From assembly GCF_000198775.1 (NCBI RefSeq), contig NC_014722.1:409638-473637 (forward strand): a stretch of DNA of 64,000 nt, written 5' to 3'. Source of the DNA: Mycetohabitans rhizoxinica HKI 454. GTDB lineage: Bacteria; Pseudomonadota; Gammaproteobacteria; Burkholderiales; Burkholderiaceae. The notes under the pieces were generated by a model. The model was not told the origin of the DNA, did no database searches, and saw nothing but the letters and a program-made list of their open reading frames with translations. The position numbers and the translations under genes are program-made. Shown piece after piece: positions 1 through 8,000 of the stretch (its first letter is position 1; each line of letters begins with the position of its first letter).

Positions 1-167
1 ACGACTGCATCCGGCCACTGCGGATCGAACATCGACTCGTCGCGCCCATGGTGCGCGCGCACCGCTTCGGCGACCGAAACGCGCTCGCCGAATGTGTCCT
101 TGAGCGCGTCGAGCAGTGATGGGGGGAAGGGCTTGCGCACGGCGGCACGCGCAATCGAATGAGTCAC
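1..167 (-). CDS. FAD-linked oxidase, N-terminal fragment (cut by window edge)
   Basis: Only the first 55 codons are inside the window, read leftwards from a GTG at 167. The GTG is preceded by a good ribosome site (AGGAGA, about 6 bases upstream), which decides the start. The visible residues include a FGERVSVAEAVRAHHGRDES-type segment, which resembles the N-terminus of GlcD/D-lactate dehydrogenase type FAD-binding oxidases, where a GxRVSTxxAxRxxHGxDES pattern precedes the FAD-binding domain. No catalytic domain can be seen, so the substrate (lactate, glycolate or 2-hydroxyglutarate) is open. It is transcribed divergently from the adenosyltransferase gene to its right. Confidence 0.6.
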   Translation of the reverse strand, partial: MTHSIARAAVRKPFPPSLLDALKDTFGERVSVAEAVRAHHGRDESMFDPQWPDAV

Positions 168-300
168 GGGGTGGTCTCCTGAACGCATGGCAGGCAAGCT
201 GGTCAACTGATTTACTATTTTAAGCCAATGCGCATCGCCCAAGCCGTTTGCATCGCGAGGCGGCGCGCCGGACGAGACCGCGTGGTGGCATGCACGCCAC

Positions 301-306
301 TATAAT
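301..306 (+). promoter_or_regulatory. Candidate -10 box for the adenosyltransferase gene
   Basis: A perfect TATAAT lies about 75 bases upstream of the gene. No good -35 hexamer is seen at 16-18 bases, so this is a -10-only call. Immediately upstream, GTGGC and GCCAC form a small inverted repeat. Confidence 0.35.
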
Positions 307-379
307 GCGCGGCGGACACGGCAAGCTGCCCTGATATGGCAAACTGCCCTCGATCTGCTCGTCAATCACAGGAGCCATG

Positions 380-928
380 ATGGGAAACCGCTTGAGCAAG
401 ATTGTCACGCGAACGGGTGACGACGGTACCACCGGTCTGGGGGACGCAAGCCGCGTGGCCAAGGACGATACACGCATCGCGGCGATCGGCGACGTAGACG
501 AGCTGAATTCGTCGCTGGGCGTGCTGCTGGCCGAAACGTTGCCGGCCCGTGTGCGGGAGGTGCTCGTTGCGGTGCAGCACGATTTATTCGATGTCGGTGC
601 GCAGCTATGCATGCCGGGCGAGGTGATGATCGTCAGCGAGCATGTCGCCCGGCTCGACGGCTGGCTCGAGCACTTCAATGCGCAACTGCCGCCGCTGCGT
701 GAGTTTGTCTTGCCCGGCGGCTCGCGCTCGGCCGCGTTGTCGCATCTGTGCCGTACCGTTTGCCGGCGGGCCGAGCGCACGATCGTCGCGCTTGGCCATG
801 AACAAGCCGTCGATGCTGCACTGCGGCAGTATGTGAACCGCCTATCTGACCTGATGTTCGTCCTGGCCCGCGTGCTCAATGACGCGACGGGCCAGCCGGA
901 GGTGCTGTGGCAACATGAGCGGGCGTAA
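380..928 (+). CDS. Cob(I)alamin adenosyltransferase, PduO type
   Basis: Predicted to transfer the 5'-deoxyadenosyl group of ATP to reduced corrinoid, making adenosylcobalamin in the cytoplasm. The 182-residue product has the PduO/CobA2 family marks: the N-terminal TRTGDDGTTGLGD ATP-binding stretch (about residues 9-21) and the C-terminal PGG...AA.LH-like segment followed by CRRAER (about 115-135). Two ATGs are adjacent (377 and 380); GGAG at 371-374 leaves 5 bases before the second and only 2 before the first, so 380 is preferred. It converges on aroG, separated by a tandem-repeat region. Length is normal for the family (about 180-190). Confidence 0.9.
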   Translation: MGNRLSKIVTRTGDDGTTGLGDASRVAKDDTRIAAIGDVDELNSSLGVLLAETLPARVREVLVAVQHDLFDVGAQLCMPGEVMIVSEHVARLDGWLEHFNAQLPPLREFVLPGGSRSAALSHLCRTVCRRAERTIVALGHEQAVDAALRQYVNRLSDLMFVLARVLNDATGQPEVLWQHERA

Positions 929-1049
929 GGGGCTGCTCGTGCTGGCATCACGGCATGGTGTTCGCCAGCCCATTGCGGCGCACGCTTATGCTCCGTCGTC
1001 CGTCAATGGCCGCCGCCGTCGATCGCCATTGCGATGAATTGCCGTGACC

Positions 1050-1185
1050 GGTGAGTGGCTGTCGCTGGTCGATCGCCGTGGCCGGTGAGTGGCCGTCGCT
1101 GGTCGATCGCCATTGCCGGTGAGTGGTTGTCGCCGGCCGATCGTCGTTGCCGGTAAGGGGTTATCTCCGATCAATCGCCGCTGTA
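1050..1185. repeat. 34-bp tandem repeat, four units
   Basis: Three close copies of a 34-base unit begin at 1050, 1084 and 1118, each opening GGTGAGTGG and containing GTCG..GGYCGATCG, followed by a degenerate fourth at 1152. The sequence just upstream (about 1016-1049) carries another partial copy. Units abut with no spacers. The array fills the gap between two convergent genes and no credible gene covers it. Confidence 0.8.
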
Positions 1186-1203
1186 GCAGCGTTGCCGCCC
1201 GCG

Positions 1204-2277
1204 TTAGTTGCCGCTGTCGCGCGCGATGCGCCGCTGCCGGACCGCTTCGGCCAGTTCTTCGAGCACCCTCACGCTATCGTCCCAGCCGATGCAGGCGTCA
1301 GTGACGCTTTGACCGTAGGTCAACTCGCAGCCGTCCTTCAAATCCTGGCGTCCCGCGACCAGATGGGACTCCACCATCACGCCGATGATGCGCTCGTCGC
1401 CGGCGGCGACTTGCCGGCCGATGTTTGCGCAGACCGGAATTTGGTTTTCGTGCTTCTTTTCGCTATTCGCATGGCTTGCATCGATCATTAATCGCGCAGC
1501 CAGCCCCAACTTGCCGATCGCGGAGCATGCGGCCTCGACGCTTGCCGCATCATAGTTCGGGGTTTTGCCGCCGCGCAGGATGACGTGACAGTCCTCGTTG
1601 CCAGCGGTCGATACGATCGCCGAATGACCGCCCTTGGTCACCGACAGAAAATGGTGCGGCTGCGAAGCGGCCTTAATCGCGTCGACCGCGATTTTTACGT
1701 TGCCGTCGGTGCCGTTCTTGAAGCCAACCGGGCACGACAATCCGGAGGCCAGTTCCCGATGCACCTGCGATTCGGTGGTGCGCGCGCCGATTGCGCCCCA
1801 CGAGATCAAGTCGGCGATGTACTGCGGGCTGATCATGTCCAGGTACTCCGTGCCGGCCGGCAGCCCGAGCGCGTTGATTTGCACCAGCAGTTCGCGCGCG
1901 GTACGTAATCCGTCGTTAATCTTGAAGCTGTTGTCCAGGTAAGGGTCGTTGATCAACCCCTTCCAGCCCACGGTCGTGCGCGGCTTTTCGAAGTACACAC
2001 GCATCACGATTTCCAATTCGCCGGCAAAGCGCTTACGCTGCTCCACTAGGCGCTGTGCGTACTCCAGTGCCGCACGCGTGTCGTGGATCGAGCACGGGCC
2101 AATCACGACGATGAGCCGGTCGTCCATCCCATGCAAGATCCGATGCAGTGATTGGCGAGCATTGAAGATCAGGTCGGCGATGCGCTCCTCACAGGGAAAC
2201 TCCCGTAGCAGGTGCGCGGGCGGCAGCAATTCCTTAAGCTCGCGGATTCGGACATCATCGGTGTTGTGCAGGGCCAT
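1204..2277 (-). CDS. aroG: 3-deoxy-7-phosphoheptulonate synthase (DAHP synthase, class I)
   Basis: Catalyses the first step of the shikimate pathway, joining phosphoenolpyruvate and erythrose 4-phosphate. The 357-residue protein matches the class I AroF/G/H family in length (E. coli AroG is 350) and in motifs: GPCSIHD, the KPRTTVGWKGLINDP substrate loop, GARTTESQ, and the VGFKNGTDG segment. Of the tandem ATGs at 2280 and 2277, the second has GGAGAA at the better spacing (5 bases). A Phe/Tyr/Trp-coding leader reading frame and a terminator lie immediately upstream on the same strand, suggesting attenuation by aromatic amino acid supply. Which allosteric inhibitor the enzyme responds to cannot be read from the sequence. 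Confidence 0.95.
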   Translation of the reverse strand: MALHNTDDVRIRELKELLPPAHLLREFPCEERIADLIFNARQSLHRILHGMDDRLIVVIGPCSIHDTRAALEYAQRLVEQRKRFAGELEIVMRVYFEKPRTTVGWKGLINDPYLDNSFKINDGLRTARELLVQINALGLPAGTEYLDMISPQYIADLISWGAIGARTTESQVHRELASGLSCPVGFKNGTDGNVKIAVDAIKAASQPHHFLSVTKGGHSAIVSTAGNEDCHVILRGGKTPNYDAASVEAACSAIGKLGLAARLMIDASHANSEKKHENQIPVCANIGRQVAAGDERIIGVMVESHLVAGRQDLKDGCELTYGQSVTDACIGWDDSVRVLEELAEAVRQRRIARDSGN

Positions 2278-2339
2278 CATGGTTCTCCGGTTCAACGGTA
2301 CGCGCCTCGCGCGCGGTGTTCGAGGCCTGGCGCCTGGCG

Positions 2340-2371
2340 AAAAAAAACCGCCAGGCGGGCTGGCGGTTTTT
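2340..2371 (-). terminator. Attenuator terminator upstream of aroG
   Basis: Read on the minus strand, this is a near-perfect stem: arms at 2360-2371 and 2343-2354 (core AAACCGCCAG / CTGGCGGTTT) around a 5-base loop, followed by eight T (A2340-A2347 on the plus strand). It lies between the leader peptide gene and aroG, where it would stop transcription before the gene unless the stem is prevented from forming. Eight bases of its 5' arm (2359-2366) are exactly complementary to a stretch inside the leader peptide gene (2418-2425), a candidate antiterminator. Confidence 0.85.
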
Positions 2372-2400
2372 CGGGAATGTGGGGGTGATTCGCTTGTCCG

Positions 2401-2469
2401 TCACCCACCCTCTCGGTCCGCCAGCGGCCTGAGATGCCAAAAGAAATAAAAATAAAACTTGGCAGACAT
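2401..2469 (-). CDS. aroG leader peptide (attenuator peptide)
   Basis: A 22-codon frame from ATG at 2469 to TGA at 2401. Codons 5-11 read Phe-Tyr-Phe-Tyr-Phe-Phe-Trp, an uninterrupted run of all three aromatic amino acids. It sits between a promoter-like sequence (about 2520-2549) and an intrinsic terminator that precedes aroG, the arrangement of classical trp/phe attenuators. Low charged aromatic tRNA would stall the ribosome here. The antiterminator candidate GCTGGCGG falls at codons 14-17, just past the control codons. Caveat: no strong Shine-Dalgarno sequence is visible before the ATG. Function is inferred; codons and structure are seen directly. Confidence 0.75.
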   Translation of the reverse strand: MSAKFYFYFFWHLRPLADREGG

Positions 2470-2519
2470 CGCGGAATGCAAACGAATTGAAAGGTGGCGT
2501 CGGTTTTGACTACGCCAAC

Positions 2520-2549
2520 TTTATACTCTGGACGACCCCCCGTTGGCAA
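2520..2549 (-). promoter_or_regulatory. Candidate sigma-70 promoter for leader peptide and aroG
   Basis: On the minus strand, TTGCCA (2544-2549) and TATAAA (2520-2525) are 18 bases apart (17 to the overlapping GTATAA). Predicted initiation near 2512 gives a short untranslated leader of about 40 bases before the leader peptide ATG. Confidence 0.6.
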
Positions 2550-2591
2550 CAGGGGGGCGACAACGACGACGCATGATTGCGTCATTTCAAT

Positions 2592-2613
2592 AAAAACCGC
2601 AATCCCCTTGCGG
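2592..2613 (-). terminator. Intrinsic terminator downstream of tldD
   Basis: On the minus strand, CCGCAA and TTGCGG arms (2608-2613 and 2597-2602) around a 5-base loop are followed by TTTTT. It lies 18 bases past the tldD stop and separates tldD from the aroG promoter. Confidence 0.65.
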
Positions 2614-2630
2614 CATCTGCGCGATGGGCA

Positions 2631-4097
2631 TCATACCGTGCCACCCACCGTCATGCGGTCGATGCGCAGTGTCGGCTGCCCGACGCCGACTGGCACGCTC
2701 TGGCCTTCCTTGCCGCACACGCCCACGCCTGTGTCCAACGACATGTCATTGCCGATCAGCGATACGTACTTAAGCGACTCTGGTCCGCTGCCCACCAGCG
2801 TTGCGCCCTTGACCGGGTAGGCAATCTTGCCGTTCTCGATCATGTAGGCCTCGGAGGCCGAGAACACAAACTTGCCGTTCGTGATATCGACTTGTCCGCC
2901 ACCAAAGTTGACCGCGTACAGGCCATGGTTGACCGACGCGATGATCTCGGCGGGATCCTTGTCGCCGCCTAGCATGTAGGTGTTGGTCATGCGCGGCATC
3001 GGCAACGCGGCATACGATTCGCGCCGCGCGTTGCCGGTTATCTTCATCTTCATCAGCCGCGCGTTCAGCGTGTCCTGCATGTAGCCGGTCAGGATGCCGT
3101 CCTCAATCAGCGTTGTGCATTGCGTGGGGTTGCCTTCGTCATCGATGTTCAGCGAGCCGCGCCGGTTCGCCAGCGTGCCGTCGTCGACCACTGTGACGCC
3201 GTTGGCCGCAACCCGCTCGCCGATGCGTCCGGCGAACGCCGACGAGCCCTTACGATTGAAATCGCCTTCCAACCCGTGGCCGATCGCCTCGTGCAACAGC
3301 ACGCCTGGCCAGCCCGGCCCGAGCACGACGGTCATCGTGCCGGCGGGCGCGGGGCGCGCCTCCAGGTTTACCAGCGCGGCATGCACCGCGTCGTCGACGT
3401 ATCGTGTCATCACCTCGTCGGTGAAATAGCCATAGTCGTAGCGGCCTCCGCCACCGCCGGTGCCGATCTCGCGGCGCCCGTTCTGCTCGGCGATCACGGT
3501 GACCGACACGCGCACGAGCGGACGCACGTCGGCGGCCAGTGCGCCGTCGCTGCGCGCCACCAGCACGACGTCGTATTCGCCCGCCAAGCCTGCCATGACC
3601 TGCGTGATGCGTGGGTCCTTCGCGCGAGCCATTTTTTCGACGCGCTCCAGCAACGCCACTTTCGCATTTGCATCTAGCGAGTGCAGCGGATCGGCCGGCA
3701 GGTACAGGTCGCGGCCCGCGACGCCGCGCAACGCACCGGCCGCCCGCACGCGGGTCTTTCCGCCCCCCGCCCGGGCGATCGCGCGGGTGGCCTGGGCTGC
3801 CTGTGCCAGCGCTTGCGGCGACAAATCATCCGAGTACGCGAACGCGGTGCGCTCGCCGGCCACCGCGCGCACGCCCACGCCCTGGTCGATGCTGAAGCTG
3901 CCCGATTTGACAATGCCTTCCTCCAGGCTCCACGCTTCGCTGCGGGTCGTCTGGAAGTACAGGTCCGCGTAGTCGACGCGATGGGAGAAAATCTCGCCCA
4001 GCGTGCGCACGAGGATGGCCTCGTCGAGTCCGTAGCGCGTGAGCAGCAGGTCCTTGGCGATGGCGAGATGGCGGATGTTAGGTTCGATGATGTTCAT
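2631..4097 (-). CDS. tldD: Metalloprotease TldD
   Basis: TldD pairs with TldE/PmbA to form a cytoplasmic zinc protease that degrades unfolded or modified peptides. The 488-residue protein matches the E. coli length (481) and carries the zinc-binding [11 protein letters not shown] motif near its middle, plus the glycine-rich C-terminus of the family (VGVCGKEGQ...). The ATG at 4097 is chosen because the conserved N-terminus begins there; an upstream non-ATG extension of 18 codons is not family-like. It is the last gene of a minus-strand series yhdP-nitrilase-tldD, 130 bases after the amidase, and ends in its own terminator. The TldE partner is not in the window. Confidence 0.95.
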   Translation of the reverse strand: MNIIEPNIRHLAIAKDLLLTRYGLDEAILVRTLGEIFSHRVDYADLYFQTTRSEAWSLEEGIVKSGSFSIDQGVGVRAVAGERTAFAYSDDLSPQALAQAAQATRAIARAGGGKTRVRAAGALRGVAGRDLYLPADPLHSLDANAKVALLERVEKMARAKDPRITQVMAGLAGEYDVVLVARSDGALAADVRPLVRVSVTVIAEQNGRREIGTGGGGGRYDYGYFTDEVMTRYVDDAVHAALVNLEARPAPAGTMTVVLGPGWPGVLLHEAIGHGLEGDFNRKGSSAFAGRIGERVAANGVTVVDDGTLANRRGSLNIDDEGNPTQCTTLIEDGILTGYMQDTLNARLMKMKITGNARRESYAALPMPRMTNTYMLGGDKDPAEIIASVNHGLYAVNFGGGQVDITNGKFVFSASEAYMIENGKIAYPVKGATLVGSGPESLKYVSLIGNDMSLDTGVGVCGKEGQSVPVGVGQPTLRIDRMTVGGTV

Positions 4098-4227
4098 GCG
4101 GGCTCGCCCGTTTGACTGGTAAATGGACAGGAGTTGGCGCCGCGACGGCACGATTCAAGCCGCGGGCGGCCTTGCTGGAAGCAGTGTGGACCGCCGCCGG
4201 CTTGCGGGCAACGACGCTGCGGTGTGC

Positions 4228-5070
4228 TCATGCCAGCACCCGATGCCGATACGCCGGCAGACTCTGCCGCACCTGCGTGATACGTTGGACATCGATCGTG
4301 CCCGATACTACGCCGGCACCGTCCGCGCGCACTGCGACGACCTGGCCCCATGGGTCCACTAGCATGCTGTGGCCCCATGTGCGGCGCCCGTTCTCATGCG
4401 TGCCGCCTTGGGCCGCGGCCAGCACGTAGCACTGGTTTTCGACGGCGCGCGCACGCAGCAGCATCTCCCAATGTGCATGGCCGGTCGTGTACGTGAAGGC
4501 CGATGGCACGACGATTAGCGCGCAGTCGCCAAGCTTGCGATACAACTCCGGAAAGCGCAAGTCATAGCATACCGACAAGCCCACGCGGCCGAACGGCGCG
4601 TCGAATGCGACGACGTCGGTACCGGGCCGGATCGTGCGCGCCTCGTCGAACGATTCATCATCCTTGTCAAAGTTGAACAGATGGATCTTGTCGTAGCGGG
4701 CCACGGCTCGGCCTTGTGGGTCGAACACCAGCGTGGTGTTCATCACCCGCCCCGGTTCCGGGGCCACGAGCGGCAGCGTGCCACCGATGACCCATACGCG
4801 ATGCCGCGCTGCGGCATCGGCGAGAAATTGCTGAATCGGGCCGTCGCCCGGCGCTTCCCGCACGGCCAGCTTGTCGGCGTCGTGATGCCCCATGAAGCAG
4901 AAATACTCGGGCAGCAGCACGAGTTGCGCGCCGCCGGCGGCGGCTTCGGCGATCAACTCGCCGGCGGCCTGCAAGTTCCGCGACACGTCCGGCGTGCTGA
5001 CCATTTGCAGCGCCGCCAGCGCGAACGTGCCGGATGCGGAGCCGCTGGCGCGAAAAACGGAGTCGTTCAT
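4228..5070 (-). CDS. Carbon-nitrogen hydrolase (Nit1-like amidase)
   Basis: A 280-residue nitrilase-superfamily amidase. The Glu-Lys-Cys catalytic triad is visible: Glu in LLPEYF, Lys in YDKIHLF, and Cys in VGLSVCYDLRFPELYR. The latter motif is typical of the Nit1/Nit2 branch, whose members hydrolyse deaminated glutathione or alpha-keto acid amides; the substrate here is inferred only at that level. Its ATG overlaps the yhdP stop (ATGA, 5067-5070), so translation is probably coupled to yhdP. The yhdP-nitrilase-tldD order suggests one minus-strand transcription unit. Confidence 0.9.
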   Translation of the reverse strand: MNDSVFRASGSASGTFALAALQMVSTPDVSRNLQAAGELIAEAAAGGAQLVLLPEYFCFMGHHDADKLAVREAPGDGPIQQFLADAAARHRVWVIGGTLPLVAPEPGRVMNTTLVFDPQGRAVARYDKIHLFNFDKDDESFDEARTIRPGTDVVAFDAPFGRVGLSVCYDLRFPELYRKLGDCALIVVPSAFTYTTGHAHWEMLLRARAVENQCYVLAAAQGGTHENGRRTWGHSMLVDPWGQVVAVRADGAGVVSGTIDVQRITQVRQSLPAYRHRVLA

Positions 5071-8000
5071 TGCCGTGACACATGAGATTCAGGTCGGCCC
5101 ATCTTACCGCGATCGTCCGACACCTGCTCGACCTGCGGATGCGACCACGAGCCGGTTACCGCGTAGTGGCGCGCGAACGACTGCGAAATAGGGTCGGACA
5201 AGACCAGGCCGGCGACGAAGGTACCCAGGCCGAGCAGCGGGTTGACCACGGCCGTGGCCAGTGCTGCAGTACCCACGCTCAGCGATGGGACCACCGTCAC
5301 CAGCAGGTCCTGCTGCTCGCACCCGAGATCCGCGTTGCCTTGCATTGTGACTTTTGCTGCTGCACTGTTCAGCGTGAAATCTTCGGTCTTAGCGATGCCG
5401 TGGCTAATCGTGCCGGTAGCGGTCACATTGTCAAACGGCAGTCCTTCGCCAAACAACGTGCCCAAGTCCAATGTCGCCACGCGAGCAAGCGCTTGCAGGC
5501 TGAGCACGCCGAGCAGCTTGGCAGCGCCCGGCTCAACCTTTAGGATCTGGCCATGCGACAGTCCGAGCGACAAGTTTCCGCTCAACGTCGGATAATCGAT
5601 GCGCGTCGGTCCACCGCGCCAGCCGACCTTGCCGGACAGCGTGCCATTGCCGCCCTTGAGCGTGCGGGGCAGGCCGAGACGGTCGAGTAGGGCACCGCCG
5701 TCGGCGATATCGAGCTTGAAATCCAGCGCAGTGCGCCGCGGGTTATCGTCGGTGCCGTTGTCGCTGGTGCTGGTGCGCGCGCGGCGTGGCGTTCTCCAGC
5801 TAGCGGTTGCCGACAGCTTGGCTGCTGGGTTCGTCACATCCAGCTTGTCCAATTGCCAGACGGGCACGCCGTTTTCATCGATGTTGCGTGCGTTGACTTC
5901 CAGCTTGCCAAAATTGTGTCCGCGCACGGTGAGTTCGTTGACGATCAGGTCGATCGCCGGGACATGCTGCGCTGGCTCCTCGAGCACGCGACTCACCAGT
6001 GTCTCGTCGTGGCTGTCCGGGACCACCAGTTTGGCCAGCCGCGCGTCAAGCTGCCCGTATGGGCTGCGCGGCGTCTTCGCGTGCCACGCGAGATGGCCGG
6101 ACACATCGTCCGATGCAATATTCGCTTGCCATGCGCCCGGTGTGTGTGTCGCGCCGATTACCACGTTTTCCCAGCGGCGGTTCAACAACGTCAACGTATC
6201 GAAGTGCAGGCCGACGCGGGTGGGTACGAGTGCCGCGACATTGCCGGTCAGGTTGAACGGGGAGGCCGTGTCCGGCGAAGAAGCCGATGGGGCGGCGTAA
6301 GTCGGAGCGGGAAGTAGGGACGGCGCAGCGGCCGCTGCCGGCTCACCTGATATGGCCTCGGCGGGGATCGACATGGCATCGAGCAGTGCGCGCCACGCGT
6401 CTGCGTCGAAGTGCGCCACGTGCGCCGCCGCGGTCACGCCTTCACTGGGCAGCACCGCTTCCCGGTTCACGCCGAGCGCGCCGCGCAGGATCGCCAGCTT
6501 GTCGTCGTTGCCGCGCCGCACCAGATAAATAGCATTGAGTGGACCGAGTCGTGCATCTAGGCGACTGATGCCTGTCGCGGGTCGCTCACCGGCGGTTGCG
6601 GGCCGCAGGCGCAACGAGAACGGCATCGGCACGCCGGTCGGCTTTGTGAACGGCGCCGGCAATTGCAGCGCCAGCCCGCTCAGATCCGAGGTGGCCGAGA
6701 TGTCGGGCAGTTCGTTCTTGCGCGTGCGCACGGCCACCGAGTAAGGCGCGCCGCCCGACATGCGGGTGAGCAGCGTGGCCAGCGGCCCGGGCGGCACTGC
6801 AGTCCGGGCTGCATCGGCAAGCAGGTGACCCGACACGTCGAAGCGGCTCGAGCCGTCCTGCTGGATCCCGCCGTCGGTGTGGATCTCACCGCCGAGGAAC
6901 TGGCCGCTGGCACGTCCGATCGTCATCGTGTGTTCGGTGAAATCGACCTTGCCATGGATTTGCGTGACCGGCGGCAGCGCGGCGAGCTGCTTGCCGGGCA
7001 CGAATGACACCGCGTTGTCCGCCAGCGTAACCGAGCCGTTCACGCCGACATGCGGCTTGTCCGGATGGCGTGGGATCGCCAGCCGCAGCGCCAGCGTCGC
7101 GTTGCCTTTCGCCCGCACGGTCTCGCCCAGGTGGTCGGACAGTACCGCCAGCGAGCTGCGATTCACGTAGTCGAGCATGTCGGCCAGCGGGCCACTGGCC
7201 ACGCCGTTGATCACCAGATCCGAGTTCAGCGTGCCCAAATCATCGATGCGGCCGGTCAATTGCGTGAGGGCGACACGCTGGTAGCGTGCGCGCTGGATAT
7301 CAAAGCGCAGCACGTTCTGGTCCATCCGGAACAGCCCGTCGATGCCGTCGAACGCCGGCCACACCTGCGGCGTGCCGTTGCTCATCCGCTTCGGCGGGTG
7401 CGGCGTCGGATCGAATCCGCCGTCTCGAAACGGCGCGACAATCTTGAAGATGCCCGCGTGTGGATCGTGTGTGTACGGGAACTCGGCCAGTTCGCCATGG
7501 ATGGCGATCGTCGCATTGTGCGAGGTCCCGGCCGTCAGCGCATGGTCCAGGTAGGCGCGGGTATGTTCGTCGACACCGGTCGGCAGATAGCGCGCGAGGC
7601 GGGGCAGCGACAGCCGGTCGAACATCGCCTCCATGTCGAGCTTGCCGCGCCCGTGGCCGGGATTCGAGTAGGTGCCGGTCGCGCTGGCACGCACGTCGTC
7701 GTTATCGACGACGAATCGCGAGAGGTTGACGGCGACGGCCGGGCGAGTCGCATCCGACGCTAGCGGATGCGCGGTCCATGTCGCTTCGGCCGCGAATCGA
7801 TTGAACGTGAGTCGTGGATTGTCGAATGCCCCTGGGATCGTGACCGCGCCGTGGGTGGTATCGATCGTCGCGTGACCGCCGTTCTGGTCGGCGTCGATCT
7901 TGCCCCAGATATTTTCTGCGCCGGGCAGGCCCACGTGCGGGTGGCCACCCGGTGTGAGGCCCGGCGGCGGCTCCTGCGCGCCGACGCTGACACCCTCGAG

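Noticed and set aside
1050..1185. CRISPR array
   Set aside because: The 34-base units touch each other with no unique spacers, and no cas gene is nearby.
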